Of a DNA stretch of 64,000 nt, positions 35,451 to 45,397 are shown piece by piece. The stretch's first letter is position 1, and each line of letters opens with the position of its first letter. The stretch comes from Tunturiibacter gelidiferens. Lineage in GTDB: Bacteria > Acidobacteriota > Terriglobia > Terriglobales > Acidobacteriaceae. The DNA lies in contig NZ_JACHEB010000004.1 of the NCBI RefSeq assembly GCF_014201335.1, positions 186,001 to 250,000 on the forward strand, in the 5' to 3' direction. The translations under genes and the position numbers were made by a program. Under the pieces are notes generated by a model. That model was not told where the DNA came from. It saw only the letters and a program-made list of their open reading frames with translations, and searched no databases.

Positions 35451-35840
35451 TTAGCGGATGAGCATCAGGTAGATGGCCATGGCTACTCCGGCAGCGGCTA
35501 GCAGGAGACCGAGGACGACGGCGTCGCGCGAGACGCGGCCAGGGCGCCAGGTGCCGGAGCTTAGCTCCTGGATTAGCTGGAAGTGACGGTAGACGGCGCT
35601 GAGGTTGACGATGACTCCGAGCGCTACCAGAAGGACGCCGGACCACAGGGAGAGTCCAGTGGTGCGGGGGGGCAGGTGGGACTCGGCGGCGGTGATCTGG
35701 CGGAGGAAGAGGCCGAAGCGGCTGACAGCGAATCCGATACCCATGAGGCCGAGGCCGGTGCGGATCCAGGCCAGGAAAGTTCGCTCGGCGGCGAAGTAGA
35801 CGCGAGGGTCCTGTTCGGCGGGCTGGGCTGGATTGGGCAT
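35451..35840 (-). CDS. DUF202/YidH-family membrane protein
   Basis: 129 residues: DPRVYFAAERTFLAWIRTGLG, the DUF202 signature, followed by three membrane helices and a charged cytoplasmic loop near residue 90. The role of the family is unclear. Single gene ahead of a 515-bp intergenic region. Confidence 0.85.
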   Translation of the reverse strand: MPNPAQPAEQDPRVYFAAERTFLAWIRTGLGLMGIGFAVSRFGLFLRQITAAESHLPPRTTGLSLWSGVLLVALGVIVNLSAVYRHFQLIQELSSGTWRPGRVSRDAVVLGLLLAAAGVAMAIYLMLIR

Positions 35841-36355
35841 GGTGGGATTGTAAGGCAGCGGCAGCGAGTTCAGGTCAGTGGCGCAGGGTGTCGCAAGTTG
35901 TGGTTTTCTTGGTGGTAAGTTGTGGTCGGTTTGTGGTGACGGAGGGGAATGTGGGCATCAGATCCCCCCAATAGTGGTATCGGAAGCACACCAGTCACTA
36001 GCATTGAAAATACCTTCCTTCGCGGGATGCAATCCTCCGAGTCTTCCTTCATATTCACTTCAGCAGTATCGAGCACAGAAGACGGATCAGAGAGTTGCGA
36101 ATCACTAATTCTCTGAATCGGGTGAAACAAGCCCTCCCCCGCGGCGGCATGGGCTCAGCGAAGTCGCTCAAGGTGCCGCCCGCCCACAAGTTTTGTTGGG
36201 ATGCGACAAAGATCGCTCTCATAAAAAACTCTCCTAACCAGAGAGAACCAAGGCAGCTTGGCCCCTCATGCGAGGGGCCTTTTTTTATCTCGTCGGAACC
36301 GGGTGCGGAAAGTCTGTGACAACTTTCTTGCATTCTTTGCCTATATTTGCAGACC
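35841..36355. other. 515-bp intergenic region, possible structured RNA or small ORF
   Basis: Left part (35841-36100) shows nothing convincing. From about 36110 the plus strand contains a stem of GGCGGCA with TGCCGCC enclosing AGCGA-AG-TCGCT, a second weak stem CCCACAA/TTGTTGGG, and ends in the terminator at 36259-36285; this could be a noncoding RNA of about 170 nt. On the minus strand a 55-codon ORF (36222-36055, MRAIFVASQQNLWAGG) has AGGAG 8 nt before its ATG. The two readings exclude each other in part, and I cannot decide between them. Confidence 0.35.
36259..36285 (+). terminator. intrinsic terminator
   Basis: GGCCCCTC-ATGC-GAGGGGCC followed by seven T on the plus strand. It does not follow any plus-strand protein gene in the window, which suggests a short transcript begins in this intergenic region. 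Confidence 0.8.
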
Positions 36356-37612
36356 ATGCGGGAATTTGATCGGCGAAGAGTTGAGGTTTGCGCGAGGAGA
36401 TGGGCGGCGGCCGTTGGGTTGATAGTCTTCGGACTTCTCTGTGCAGTTTTGCTGCCTGAGGCGGCTCGGGCGGAGGGGCCAGCGGCTCATTTTGTGGGGT
36501 CGCAGAGTTGTGAAAAGTGTCACGCTGCGACGTACAACAGCTGGAAGCAGACGCGAATGGCGAATGTGGTGCGTGATCCGAAGGTACATCCGGATGCGGT
36601 GCTTGGGGATTTCAGCCATGCTGATCCGCTGGTTACGTTCGGGATCGGAGATGTGGCCTTTGTGTATGGGAGCCGATGGAAGCAGAGGTATTTCACCAAG
36701 CGGGGAGATGACTACTATCCGGAGCCGGCGCAGTGGGATGTGAAGAAGGGCCGATGGCTGCCGTATCACGCGGAGACGGGCACAGACTGGTGGCTGCCGT
36801 TTTACGGGCCGAGTAACTTCGATCGTCCGACGGGACCGACATGCGATGGATGCCACTCGGTGAACTACAACGTGGAAACCAAGCAGGTGACGGAGTGGAA
36901 TGTGGGGTGCGAGAAGTGCCATGGGCCGGGCAGTCTACATGTGGCGCATCCGACGACGCAGAACATTGTGAACCCAGGGACGCTTGATTACGCGCGGGGC
37001 AATGACACCTGTATTCAATGCCACAGTCAGGGGCGGCCGCTTGCGAATCCGATTAAACGGAAGTACTTCGACTGGCCGGTGGGATTTGTGCCGGGAGAGA
37101 GGCTGGCCGATTTTTGGAGGCTGGAGGAGTTGAAGCCGGGGGCGACGAACTTCTTCCAGTACGCGGACCTGACGGCGCACAAGAACAGGATGCAGGGGAA
37201 TGATTTTGTGCAGAGCAATATGTATCACCGGCAGATTCGATGCTTTGACTGCCATCAGGTTCACAGTAACGAGAATGCGTCGAACCTGATTGCGAGGGGG
37301 AATGCGGTTTGTTTGACGTGCCACACGAAAGATAATCCTGCGGGATTGAAGGGGACGGTGAGCGAACATACCCATCATGCGGCGGGGAGCAAAGGGAGCG
37401 AGTGTGTGGCGTGCCATATGCCGAAGATTGAGCAGACGATCAAGGACAATGCCGTGAGTGCGCATACGTTTCGGTTTATTAGTCCGGTTGAGACGGAGCA
37501 GTCGGGGATTCCGAATCCTTGTACTTCTTGCCATACGGATAAGTCGACTGCTTGGGCTACGAAGGAGTTGAGGGGGTGGAAGACTACTTCGCCGTGGCGG
37601 GTGGCGAATTAG
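36356..37612 (+). CDS. octaheme c-type cytochrome
   Basis: 418 residues from the ATG at 36356; a TTG at 36347 is possible. A signal peptide (ARRWAAAVGLIVFGLLCAVL) precedes eight CXXCH haem sites: CEKCH, CDGCH, CEKCH, CIQCH, CFDCH, CLTCH, CVACH and CTSCH. The early WKQTRMANVV and WWLPFYGPSNF segments match the cytochrome c554-like multihaem family. It should be periplasmic and carry electrons; no partner oxidoreductase is adjacent. The protein ends shortly after the last haem, while some relatives carry extra TPR repeats. Confidence 0.88.
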   Translation: MREFDRRRVEVCARRWAAAVGLIVFGLLCAVLLPEAARAEGPAAHFVGSQSCEKCHAATYNSWKQTRMANVVRDPKVHPDAVLGDFSHADPLVTFGIGDVAFVYGSRWKQRYFTKRGDDYYPEPAQWDVKKGRWLPYHAETGTDWWLPFYGPSNFDRPTGPTCDGCHSVNYNVETKQVTEWNVGCEKCHGPGSLHVAHPTTQNIVNPGTLDYARGNDTCIQCHSQGRPLANPIKRKYFDWPVGFVPGERLADFWRLEELKPGATNFFQYADLTAHKNRMQGNDFVQSNMYHRQIRCFDCHQVHSNENASNLIARGNAVCLTCHTKDNPAGLKGTVSEHTHHAAGSKGSECVACHMPKIEQTIKDNAVSAHTFRFISPVETEQSGIPNPCTSCHTDKSTAWATKELRGWKTTSPWRVAN

Positions 37613-37639
37613 TTGTTGAGGGGGTCGCCGGTTGGATGC

Positions 37640-37762
37640 AAGAAGAAATGCAGCGGCAAGAACAACAGCAACAGCAGATCCCCTGCGGAGATGACAACGA
37701 GAAAGGCAACAGCAACAGCAGATCCCCTGCGGGGATGACAACTAGAAATGCAACGGCAACGG
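37640..37762. repeat. short direct repeats between the cytochrome and M3 peptidase genes
   Basis: A unit of about 42 bp containing AACAGCAGATCCCCTGCGG then GATGACAAC occurs twice in tandem (near 37671 and 37706), with shorter GCAACGGCAACGG echoes at both ends. Non-coding. Confidence 0.55.
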
Positions 37763-37853
37763 CAGGGGGGTGCGCGGAGTTGCGAATGTTGGAGGAGGGG
37801 AAATCCTCTACAATTTGGGTTTGGATTGCGATTGAGGAAGTACGGAGATATGG

Positions 37854-40019
37854 ATGAGGCGAGCGGATGTGGTGCGGCGTGTGTCTTTGGCGGTGAGTTT
37901 CGGAGCGTTGGTGGGGGTGAGTGTGAGTAGTGTACAGGGCGCGGCGATGAGCGCGAAGGATGCCGGGTTTGGGCCGTCGAACCCGTTTTATGCGAAGAGT
38001 ACGCTGCCGTTTGAGGCGCCGCCGTTCGACAAGATCAAGGACAGCGACTACGAGCCGGCGATTGAAGCGGGGATGGCGGAGGAGTTGAAGGAGATTCAGG
38101 CCATTGCGGACAATCCGGCTGCGCCTACGTTTGAGAACACGATTGTCGCGATGGAGAAGACCGGTCAGCTGTTTCAGCGGGCGCAGGCTGCGTTCGATGG
38201 CGTGACGGGAGCGAACACGAATCCTGAGCTGGAGAAGTTGCAGGAGGTGCTGGCTCCGAAGCTGGCAGCGCACCGGGATGCGATTTTTCTGAATGAGAAG
38301 TTGTTTCGTCGTGTGGCAGCGGTGTACGAGGCGAGGGCTTCGCTGAACCTGAGTCCGGAGGGCCTGAGGCTGGTGGAGGTGAGGTACAGGGATTTTGTGC
38401 ACGCCGGTGCGAACCTGTCGGATGCGGATAAAGAGAAGCTGAAGAAGCTCAATGCGGAGGAGTCGACGTTGTCGAACGGCTTCCGTAGCAAAGTGCTGGC
38501 GGCGACCAAAGACTCGGCGTATGCGACGACGGATAAAGGAGCGCTCGCGGGTTTGACGGCGGGAGATTTGGGCGGGGCGCAGGCGGCGGCAAAGGAGCGA
38601 AAGAAGGATGGGTATGTGCTTCCGCTGCAGAACACGACGCAGCAGCCCGTTCTTTCTTCGTTGAGTGTGCGGGGTACGCGGCAGGCGATATTTGAGAACT
38701 CCTGGACGCGGACTGAGCGCGGCGATGCGAATGACACGCGTTCGACGATTGCGAGGCTGGCGGAGTTGCGTGCGGAGAAGGGCAAGCTGCTGGGGCATGA
38801 CACCTACGCAGGCTGGAAGCTGGAAGACCAGATGGCGAAGACGCCGGAGAATGCGCTGAAGTTTATGGATGCGCTGGTGGCTCCTGCGACGGCGAATGCG
38901 GCGGATGAGGCGAAGGATATTAAGGGTGTGATCGACGCGCAGAAGGGTGGGTTTTCGGTTGAGCCGTGGGACTGGGAGTTTTATTCGGAGCAGGTGAGGA
39001 AGGCGAAGTATGACATCGACGACGCGCAGGTGCGGCCTTACTTCGAGCTGAACAATGTGCTTGAGAATGGCGTGTTCTATGCGGCGGGTCAGTTGTATGG
39101 TCTGAGCTTCAAGGAGCGGAAGGATATTCCAGTTTGGAATCCGGATGTTCGCGTGTTCGAGGTGTTCGACGGGAATGAGAAGCCGCTGGCGTTGTTCTAT
39201 TGCGACTACTACAAGCGCGATAACAAGAACGGTGGGGCGTGGATGAGCAGCTTCGTCGATCAGTCGAAGCTGATGGGCACGCTGCCGGTGATTTATAACG
39301 TTGCGAATCTGCCGAAGCCTGCTGCGGGTGAGCCGGCGCTGATCAGCTTTAGTGATGTGGTTACGATGTTCCACGAGTTTGGGCATGCGCTGCATGGGAT
39401 GCTGGCCGATACAGAGTATCCGAGCTTGTCGGGGACATCGGTACCGCGGGACTTTGTGGAGTTTCCGTCGCAATTCAATGAGCACTGGGCGACGTATCCG
39501 GCGGTGTTCGCGCACTATGCGAAGCATTATAAGACGGGCGCTGCGATGCCGGAGGAGTTGGCTACGAAGATCAAGAAGGCAGCGGATTTCAATCAGGGCT
39601 ATCTGCTGACGGAACTGGTGGCTGCGGCTGAACTGGATATGCAATGGCACACATTGCCGGTGAGCGATGGGCTGCAGGAGCCGGATGCGTTTGAGAAGGC
39701 GGCGTTGGCGAAGAAGGGATTCACGTTGAGCTATGTTCCGCCACGGTACCGGTCGAGCTACTTTTCGCATATTTGGGGCGGGGGATATGCGGCCGGGTAC
39801 TATGCGTATCTTTGGAGCGAGATGCTGGATGATGATGCGTTCCAGTGGTTCCAGGATCATGGCGGGCTGACTCGGGCGAATGGGGACCGGTTCCGGAAGA
39901 TGGTTCTGTCGCGTGGGAATACGGAGGATCTGGCGAAGATGTATGAGGCGTGGCTGGGGAGCGCGCCGAACGTCGAGCCGATGCTGAAGTATCGCGGACT
40001 GGTGAAGACGGCGAAGTAG
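37854..40019 (+). CDS. M3 family oligopeptidase (peptidyl-dipeptidase Dcp-like), exported
   Basis: 721 residues with an N-terminal signal sequence (RRVSLAVSFGALVGVSVSSV). The catalytic motif MFHEFGHALHG places zinc ligands at H507 and H511 with E508; downstream FPSQFNEHW supplies the third ligand. MSSFVDQS and YRSSYFSHIWGGGYAAGYYAY are typical of the Dcp/oligopeptidase A branch. The signal peptide implies a periplasmic enzyme that trims peptides. Confidence 0.9.
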   Translation: MRRADVVRRVSLAVSFGALVGVSVSSVQGAAMSAKDAGFGPSNPFYAKSTLPFEAPPFDKIKDSDYEPAIEAGMAEELKEIQAIADNPAAPTFENTIVAMEKTGQLFQRAQAAFDGVTGANTNPELEKLQEVLAPKLAAHRDAIFLNEKLFRRVAAVYEARASLNLSPEGLRLVEVRYRDFVHAGANLSDADKEKLKKLNAEESTLSNGFRSKVLAATKDSAYATTDKGALAGLTAGDLGGAQAAAKERKKDGYVLPLQNTTQQPVLSSLSVRGTRQAIFENSWTRTERGDANDTRSTIARLAELRAEKGKLLGHDTYAGWKLEDQMAKTPENALKFMDALVAPATANAADEAKDIKGVIDAQKGGFSVEPWDWEFYSEQVRKAKYDIDDAQVRPYFELNNVLENGVFYAAGQLYGLSFKERKDIPVWNPDVRVFEVFDGNEKPLALFYCDYYKRDNKNGGAWMSSFVDQSKLMGTLPVIYNVANLPKPAAGEPALISFSDVVTMFHEFGHALHGMLADTEYPSLSGTSVPRDFVEFPSQFNEHWATYPAVFAHYAKHYKTGAAMPEELATKIKKAADFNQGYLLTELVAAAELDMQWHTLPVSDGLQEPDAFEKAALAKKGFTLSYVPPRYRSSYFSHIWGGGYAAGYYAYLWSEMLDDDAFQWFQDHGGLTRANGDRFRKMVLSRGNTEDLAKMYEAWLGSAPNVEPMLKYRGLVKTAK

Positions 40020-40374
40020 GCCGCGTCAGCGAAGAATAAAACGAGGTTAGGGAATGAGCCGCTTGCGTGGGTGATGCAGGCGGCTTTTTCCTATGGGTCG
40101 ACTGCGCGGTTTACGTGGCTGCAAAAGCGTCGATGAGAAGTTGCGTGCAGACGTCGAATTCTCTTCGCAATTTTGACAACTTCAGATATGCTCATTTTCA
40201 TTCCAAGTTCACATAGCAAACTGAATTTCACCTGTTCCGAAGTTTAAGTTCGCAGTTGCCTCGGCGTCGTCCCCGCGGATTGGCCGTGCTGCATCTGTGT
40301 CTTTGCAAATGCCTACTTTCAGGCAAAGGACGACTTGTTTTAAGTAATGCGCTGCAACACTTAGGAGCAAGATT
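40020..40374. other. intergenic region before the TonB receptor
   Basis: 355 bp. A weak terminator follows the M3 gene: AGCCGC (40057-40062) pairs with GCGGCT (40080-40085) followed by five T. A TTGACA lies at 40173-40178 without a good -10 box at the right distance. No ORF on the plus strand. Confidence 0.45.
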
Positions 40375-43300
40375 ATGAGTAGGTGTTTCCGTTCCTTCTT
40401 CTTTGTCGTTGTGTGCCAGATGGCGTGTCTGCTTCTGGTGTGTCCCGTGTTTGGGCAGCAGACGCTCGGCGGCCTGACGGGGGTGGTGACCGATGCCCAA
40501 GGCGGGATTCTGGCTGGGACCGTTGTGACCGTGGTGGGGGATCAGACGGGGTTGACGCGGACTCAGACGGCGGGAAGCAATGGATTTTATGATTTTGCGA
40601 ATCTGCCGATTGGGACTTACACGCTGACGTTTACGAAGGACGGGTTTCAGTCGCAGAAGATGCAGGGGATTCCTGTGCAAAGCGACCGGACGGGGACGGT
40701 GAATGCTCAGTTGAGCGTGGGAGCGGTGAACACCGTGGTGAGCGTGGACGCGGTGCCGCTGATGAACGCAGTGGACACGACGAATGGATATGTTCTGGAT
40801 AAAGCGCAGATCGAGTCGATACCGCAACCGACGGGGAGTTTCACGGGGTTGGCGATTCTGTCGCCGGGTGTGAATGCGGAGTTGTCGGGTGGTACTGGGG
40901 CTCAGTCCGGCTTGGGGAATCTGCCGATCTGGGCGAATGGACAACGCGATACGAGTAATAGCTTCTCGATCAACGGCGTGGATGCCAGCAGTCTTTTCAA
41001 TGGGAAGAGCACAAGCCAGGTTGGCTCTCAGCGCGTGATTAACAGTACGGGCGCTTCGACTACGCAGGGCGGGGCCGGGGTGATTCAGACGGTCGCATCG
41101 GTTTATCTTTCGATCGGTAATGCGATTCCTACGCCTGCGCCGGAGACGATCCAGGAGGTGCGGGTGAACGCGTCGATGTATGACGCGCAGCAAGGCTCTA
41201 CTTCGGGTGCGCACATCGATGTGAATACAGCTTCGGGCACGAATGCTTATCACGGTACGGCGTATGCACGTCGTGGAACGAACTGGATCAATGCGGCGCC
41301 GTTCTTCTTCAAGAACAATCCACTGCTTGCGAATGATCCGAAGGACGAGAATCCTGAGCTGCACCGCTATATCGCGGGCGGGACTTTTGGTGGCCCGATT
41401 ATTAAGAACAAGCTCTTTGGGTTTGTGTCGTACCAGCATCTGCAGGTTTCGGATCAGGAGATCGGGGACAACTTCATCAATGTACCGGTTGGGCTTTCTG
41501 ATACCAATCGCGATGCGGCTGGCTTTGCGAATATGATCAATGGCCCGTTTGGGACGACTCTTACCGCTGCGAATATTGACCGGACTGCGCTGGCTTTGTT
41601 CAACTCGCCTTCGCTGCCTGGTCAGCCGGGCAAGTGGCTTGTGCCGAATGACACGGGATCGTCGAGCATGTCCGCCTCGCATCCTTACAATGCTTTCATT
41701 CCGGGCACTGGTCGCTTCAAGGCTGATATGGCGGTGGCTAATCTTGACTACAACATCAATAGCAAAGACACGCTGTCGCTGAAGTATTTCTATCAGCACG
41801 ATCCTACGCTTGCTCCTTATGCCTACTCGAGCGTGCCGGGATTTACGGAACATCTCGACTCCGGCGCGCAGGTTTTTTCGATCATCAACACTTATCTGGT
41901 GAAGTCGAATTTGAGTACGACGGAGAGCCTGGGGTTCATTCGGGAGAAGACGTGGGTGGATAACGAGCAGCCATTTGGGCCGGATGCGATTCCGGGAGGT
42001 TCGCTGGGAACGGTTTCGATCAATGAGTTTGGGTCGAGTTATTTTCCTGGTGTGTCGATAGTCGATGTGCTTGGCGAGAGCGTTCGAGAACAACATGGGC
42101 TAGTCAGCACGGGCATCCTGAACATTGGGCCTAACGCGGAGGGGCAGGCTCCTAATACCGGAGCTTTCCAGAATCGATGGCAGCCGTCTGGAAATGCGAT
42201 CTGGACGCTGGGCAAGCATACGGTCACGTTTGGTACGAGTTATAGCTATACGCAACTCAATACGATCGATCATCGGACGAACGCGGGCACAGTGGCTACG
42301 GACGATCTGAGTGCTTTTGCGCAGGGGTATGTGACGCCGGGCAGCTCTTCGACGCAGTTTTATGTCAGCTCGTTTCTGCAGGGCGATGCGAGCCGTTACT
42401 ACCGGGCGAACCAGGTGGGGAGCTACGTGCAGGACAAGTTTCAGGTGACGCCGACGATTTCGCTTACGGCGGGATTGCGCTATGACTGGAACGGAGGCCT
42501 GTCTGAAAAGAACGGGCGGATCTTTAACTTCGATCCGACACTTTATAGCTACAACGAAGCGTCGGACACGATCGTCAATCCGGGCTTCATCATCGCCAGC
42601 AACAACAAAAACGGAACCACAGGTGTAAGCCCGACCACATTGACGGGGCGGCAGTGGGGGATTGGTCCGCGGCTGGGCGCGGCGTGGCAGCCGGAGAAGT
42701 TTGGAGGCAAGGTGGTGGTGCGGTCGGGCTTCGGGATGTACTACGACCGCGGTGAACTGTTCAGCTACTTCTCGCCTGGCTATGCGATCGGTACGGTGAC
42801 TGGTGGGCCATTCGGGGCCAATCAGCAGCTTCCGTTTGTGACGGCGCAGTCCTGCCCGGTGCAGAGCCTTTACAGCTACTACATTCCAACGTGCGGCGGG
42901 GGGGGCGGTATAAATCCGCCGACATCTGCGCCTACGGCTGCGACGGGCAATCTCGCGAACCCGTATACCAACGTGCAGAATGCTCCGCCGACGAATCCGC
43001 AGTCTTCCGACCTGAGCAACTACCTGCCGAACATTGCTGGCATTGAGAATGGCGGGCAGCCGATTTCGCTTGGTGTCTACGATCGCGCGAATAAACTGCC
43101 TTATACCTTCAACTACACGCTCGATATTCAGTGGCAACCACGCAATGACCTTGCGATTACGCTGGGCTACGTTGGTAATTTGGGCAGGCATCAAGTGATT
43201 CCGGTTCCGTTCAACCAGCCTGGGATCGCTTCACCTAGTGCCAATATCCATGGTCAGAAGTATTCGTATGGTTATAACGTTGGGGGAGCCAATTTGCCCG

Positions 43301-44304
43301 ACGGGACTGGTTACGACTTCGACTATGAGGGCGGCAACATCGATCATCGCGTTCCTTATGTCGGTTATGCGGCGGAGTCGATCTCGTACAGGGCGGCGGG
43401 TGTGGATGCCTACAATGCCCTGACGGCGCACGTTGAGAAGCGGATGAGTCACGGATTCCAGATTGCTGCCTCGTACACTTACTCGCACGCGCTCGATGAA
43501 CAGAGTGGCCTGGGTCTTTTCTATAACGGCAACAACCCGTTGAACCTGCGCGATGGATATGCTTCGGCTGACTTTGACCGGACGCACGTGATCAACTTCA
43601 ACTATGTTTACAGGCTGCCCGATTTTGTTCACAACCATACTGTCGAAGGCTATTTTGCGAACGGCTGGTCGTTGGTGGGGCTTACGATTTTGCAGAGTGG
43701 CCAGCCGTATAGCGTGATCGACTTCAGCGGAGCCGTGGGTAGTATTTACTACGGCGTCAGCAACGGAATTACGAATCCGATCGTTCCGCTGGCTCCAGGG
43801 TGCACTGCGAAGTCTGCGAAGACGGGTCACTCCGGGGCATTCAATCCAAATGGCGATCCGAATCTGAATGCGTTGAAGGCGTCGTGTTTCACGATTCCAA
43901 TACTGCAGGCTGGCGGACTGAGCAGCGCTGTTCCGACCTCCGATCCTTATGAGACGGACTTTACGACTGGTCAGCGCAATATCTTCCGCCAGGCCTTCCA
44001 GAAGCGTGCGGATGCGTCGTTGATGAAGGTGACGAAGTTCACGGAACGGTACAGTCTCACTTATACGTTTGATGTTTATAACCTCACGAATACGAGCAGC
44101 TTCGATGTGCCAGGGAACGAGGTGGCGCAGAACGTTAACTACAACGGATTCCCAGCGGCCGGGACGCCGGTTCTCCCGACCGGTTGCAACAGCACCAGCC
44201 CAAGCACCGACACCTTTTACAACTGCCCGAGTGGGTTGGGTACTGTGACACATACGATCGGGAGCCCGCGACAGATACAGATGTCGTTGCGGTTCCTCTT
44301 CTAG
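40375..44304 (+). CDS. TonB-dependent receptor, Oar-like, with carboxypeptidase-regulatory domain
   Basis: 1309 residues. Signal peptide (about 1-27, ending VFGQQ), carboxypeptidase-regulatory-like beta sandwich (about 30-115, GLTGVVTDAQGGILAGTVVT), plug domain (about 125-290) and a long beta barrel ending in the outer-membrane signature MSLRFLF. This enlarged family is highly expanded in Acidobacteriota and is thought to import large plant- or microbe-derived carbohydrates or peptides. No neighbouring substrate-specific genes point to a ligand. Confidence 0.9.
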   Translation: MSRCFRSFFFVVVCQMACLLLVCPVFGQQTLGGLTGVVTDAQGGILAGTVVTVVGDQTGLTRTQTAGSNGFYDFANLPIGTYTLTFTKDGFQSQKMQGIPVQSDRTGTVNAQLSVGAVNTVVSVDAVPLMNAVDTTNGYVLDKAQIESIPQPTGSFTGLAILSPGVNAELSGGTGAQSGLGNLPIWANGQRDTSNSFSINGVDASSLFNGKSTSQVGSQRVINSTGASTTQGGAGVIQTVASVYLSIGNAIPTPAPETIQEVRVNASMYDAQQGSTSGAHIDVNTASGTNAYHGTAYARRGTNWINAAPFFFKNNPLLANDPKDENPELHRYIAGGTFGGPIIKNKLFGFVSYQHLQVSDQEIGDNFINVPVGLSDTNRDAAGFANMINGPFGTTLTAANIDRTALALFNSPSLPGQPGKWLVPNDTGSSSMSASHPYNAFIPGTGRFKADMAVANLDYNINSKDTLSLKYFYQHDPTLAPYAYSSVPGFTEHLDSGAQVFSIINTYLVKSNLSTTESLGFIREKTWVDNEQPFGPDAIPGGSLGTVSINEFGSSYFPGVSIVDVLGESVREQHGLVSTGILNIGPNAEGQAPNTGAFQNRWQPSGNAIWTLGKHTVTFGTSYSYTQLNTIDHRTNAGTVATDDLSAFAQGYVTPGSSSTQFYVSSFLQGDASRYYRANQVGSYVQDKFQVTPTISLTAGLRYDWNGGLSEKNGRIFNFDPTLYSYNEASDTIVNPGFIIASNNKNGTTGVSPTTLTGRQWGIGPRLGAAWQPEKFGGKVVVRSGFGMYYDRGELFSYFSPGYAIGTVTGGPFGANQQLPFVTAQSCPVQSLYSYYIPTCGGGGGINPPTSAPTAATGNLANPYTNVQNAPPTNPQSSDLSNYLPNIAGIENGGQPISLGVYDRANKLPYTFNYTLDIQWQPRNDLAITLGYVGNLGRHQVIPVPFNQPGIASPSANIHGQKYSYGYNVGGANLPDGTGYDFDYEGGNIDHRVPYVGYAAESISYRAAGVDAYNALTAHVEKRMSHGFQIAASYTYSHALDEQSGLGLFYNGNNPLNLRDGYASADFDRTHVINFNYVYRLPDFVHNHTVEGYFANGWSLVGLTILQSGQPYSVIDFSGAVGSIYYGVSNGITNPIVPLAPGCTAKSAKTGHSGAFNPNGDPNLNALKASCFTIPILQAGGLSSAVPTSDPYETDFTTGQRNIFRQAFQKRADASLMKVTKFTERYSLTYTFDVYNLTNTSSFDVPGNEVAQNVNYNGFPAAGTPVLPTGCNSTSPSTDTFYNCPSGLGTVTHTIGSPRQIQMSLRFLF

Positions 44305-44332
44305 AGATTGCGTTTGCAGATGAGTGTCTGTA

Positions 44333-44367
44333 GTGGCCTGCGCGATGAGCGTGGGCCATTTTTTTTT
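44333..44367 (+). terminator. terminator after the TonB receptor
   Basis: TGGCCTGCG pairs with CGTGGGCCA (one mismatched position) and is followed by nine T, 29 bp after the receptor stop and between convergent genes. Confidence 0.65.
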
Positions 44368-44377
44368 GAACTGAGAG

Positions 44378-45169
44378 TCAGGTGTTGAGTAGAGGGGGAG
44401 TTGCTTCTTTGAGGGCGGTGCCGGTGAGTTGCAGGCGTCTGGCTTCGGCGCAGTAGAAGGCGATGCGGGCGGCGGCGGTGATGTAGTCGAGGCCGGCAGT
44501 GCGGATGTTGGAGATGCAGTTGCGGTCGGCGTCGGTGCGGCTGGGAGTGGGGTTCCAGGTGATGTAGACGCCGAGGGAGTCTGGGGAGCTGAGGCCAGGG
44601 CGCTCGCCGATGAGGACGATGGAGAGTTGGGCGCGGAGGAGGGAGCCGATGTGGTCGGCGATGGCGACGCGGGCCTGGGTGGCGATGCAGAGGGGGCCGA
44701 GGGTTTGGTTTGGGGGCAGCGCGGGAAGGAGGGCGGCGAGGAGGGGGACGGCGTGGTGCTCGATGGCTGTGGCGGAGAGGCCGTCGGCGATGACGAGGAG
44801 GATGTCGCAGGGGGACGGGCGGAGGAGACCGGCTGAGGCGGGGGCCAGGGTGCGGCCGAGGTCGGGGCGGCGGAGGTAGGTGGCGCGGTCGGGGGCTGCG
44901 CTGTCGAGTGTGAGGATGGGTACGGTGAGGGACGGGATTTCGATGCGCAGGCGGTGGGTGAGGTGTTGTGGGTCGAGCGTGGCGTGGACGGCGTCGCGTG
45001 CCTGGGCGTGGGCGAGCTGGAAGTTGAGGATCTCTGTGGTGGCGAGACTTACGCCGGTGCGGCGCAGGGCGATGCGGGCGGGCGTGTAGCTGCGGAGGGA
45101 GGTTGATGGCGTGGTGGCGGGTGTTCCGGACTGGTCTATGTGTAGCTCTTTTATTTTCTTGTCGGACAT
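44378..45169 (-). CDS. eutC: ethanolamine ammonia-lyase small subunit
   Basis: 263 residues with the EutC pattern: TPARIALRRTGVSLATTEILNF, LDPQHL, DILLVIADGLSATAIEHHA and LIGERPGLSSPDSLGVYITW. With EutB it forms the coenzyme B12 lyase that splits ethanolamine into acetaldehyde and ammonia. Unusually it is not next to eutB, which lies 3.7 kb away on the same strand (48863-50224). Confidence 0.92.
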   Translation of the reverse strand: MSDKKIKELHIDQSGTPATTPSTSLRSYTPARIALRRTGVSLATTEILNFQLAHAQARDAVHATLDPQHLTHRLRIEIPSLTVPILTLDSAAPDRATYLRRPDLGRTLAPASAGLLRPSPCDILLVIADGLSATAIEHHAVPLLAALLPALPPNQTLGPLCIATQARVAIADHIGSLLRAQLSIVLIGERPGLSSPDSLGVYITWNPTPSRTDADRNCISNIRTAGLDYITAAARIAFYCAEARRLQLTGTALKEATPPLLNT

Positions 45170-45397
45170 AGTTGGTTGGGTCGCGAGTTGGAGGAAGTTT
45201 GTGGGACCGTGATTAGCCAGTGTACGGAAAAGTGGCGCGTGGCGTTGTGTTTATGGAGGTGCGAGTAAGATGATGGTCTGCGTTGACTGCTATGAAAGAA
45301 AGCTTGTTGGGGAGATGCTGTTGATTTCTACTTGAAGCACCGTTGGTGAGAGGGTCGTAAGGATCTGAAGTGGTTGTTCGGGGAACAGGGCCTGCTT

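Noticed and set aside
37584..39860. 758-codon minus-strand ORF
   Set aside because: It is antisense to the well-supported M3 peptidase (HEFGHALHG motif); its Arg/His/Leu-rich composition is typical of a shadow frame in GC-rich DNA.
40228..42096. 622-codon minus-strand ORF
   Set aside because: Antisense to the TonB-dependent receptor, with Arg/His/Ile-rich low-information sequence and no domain.
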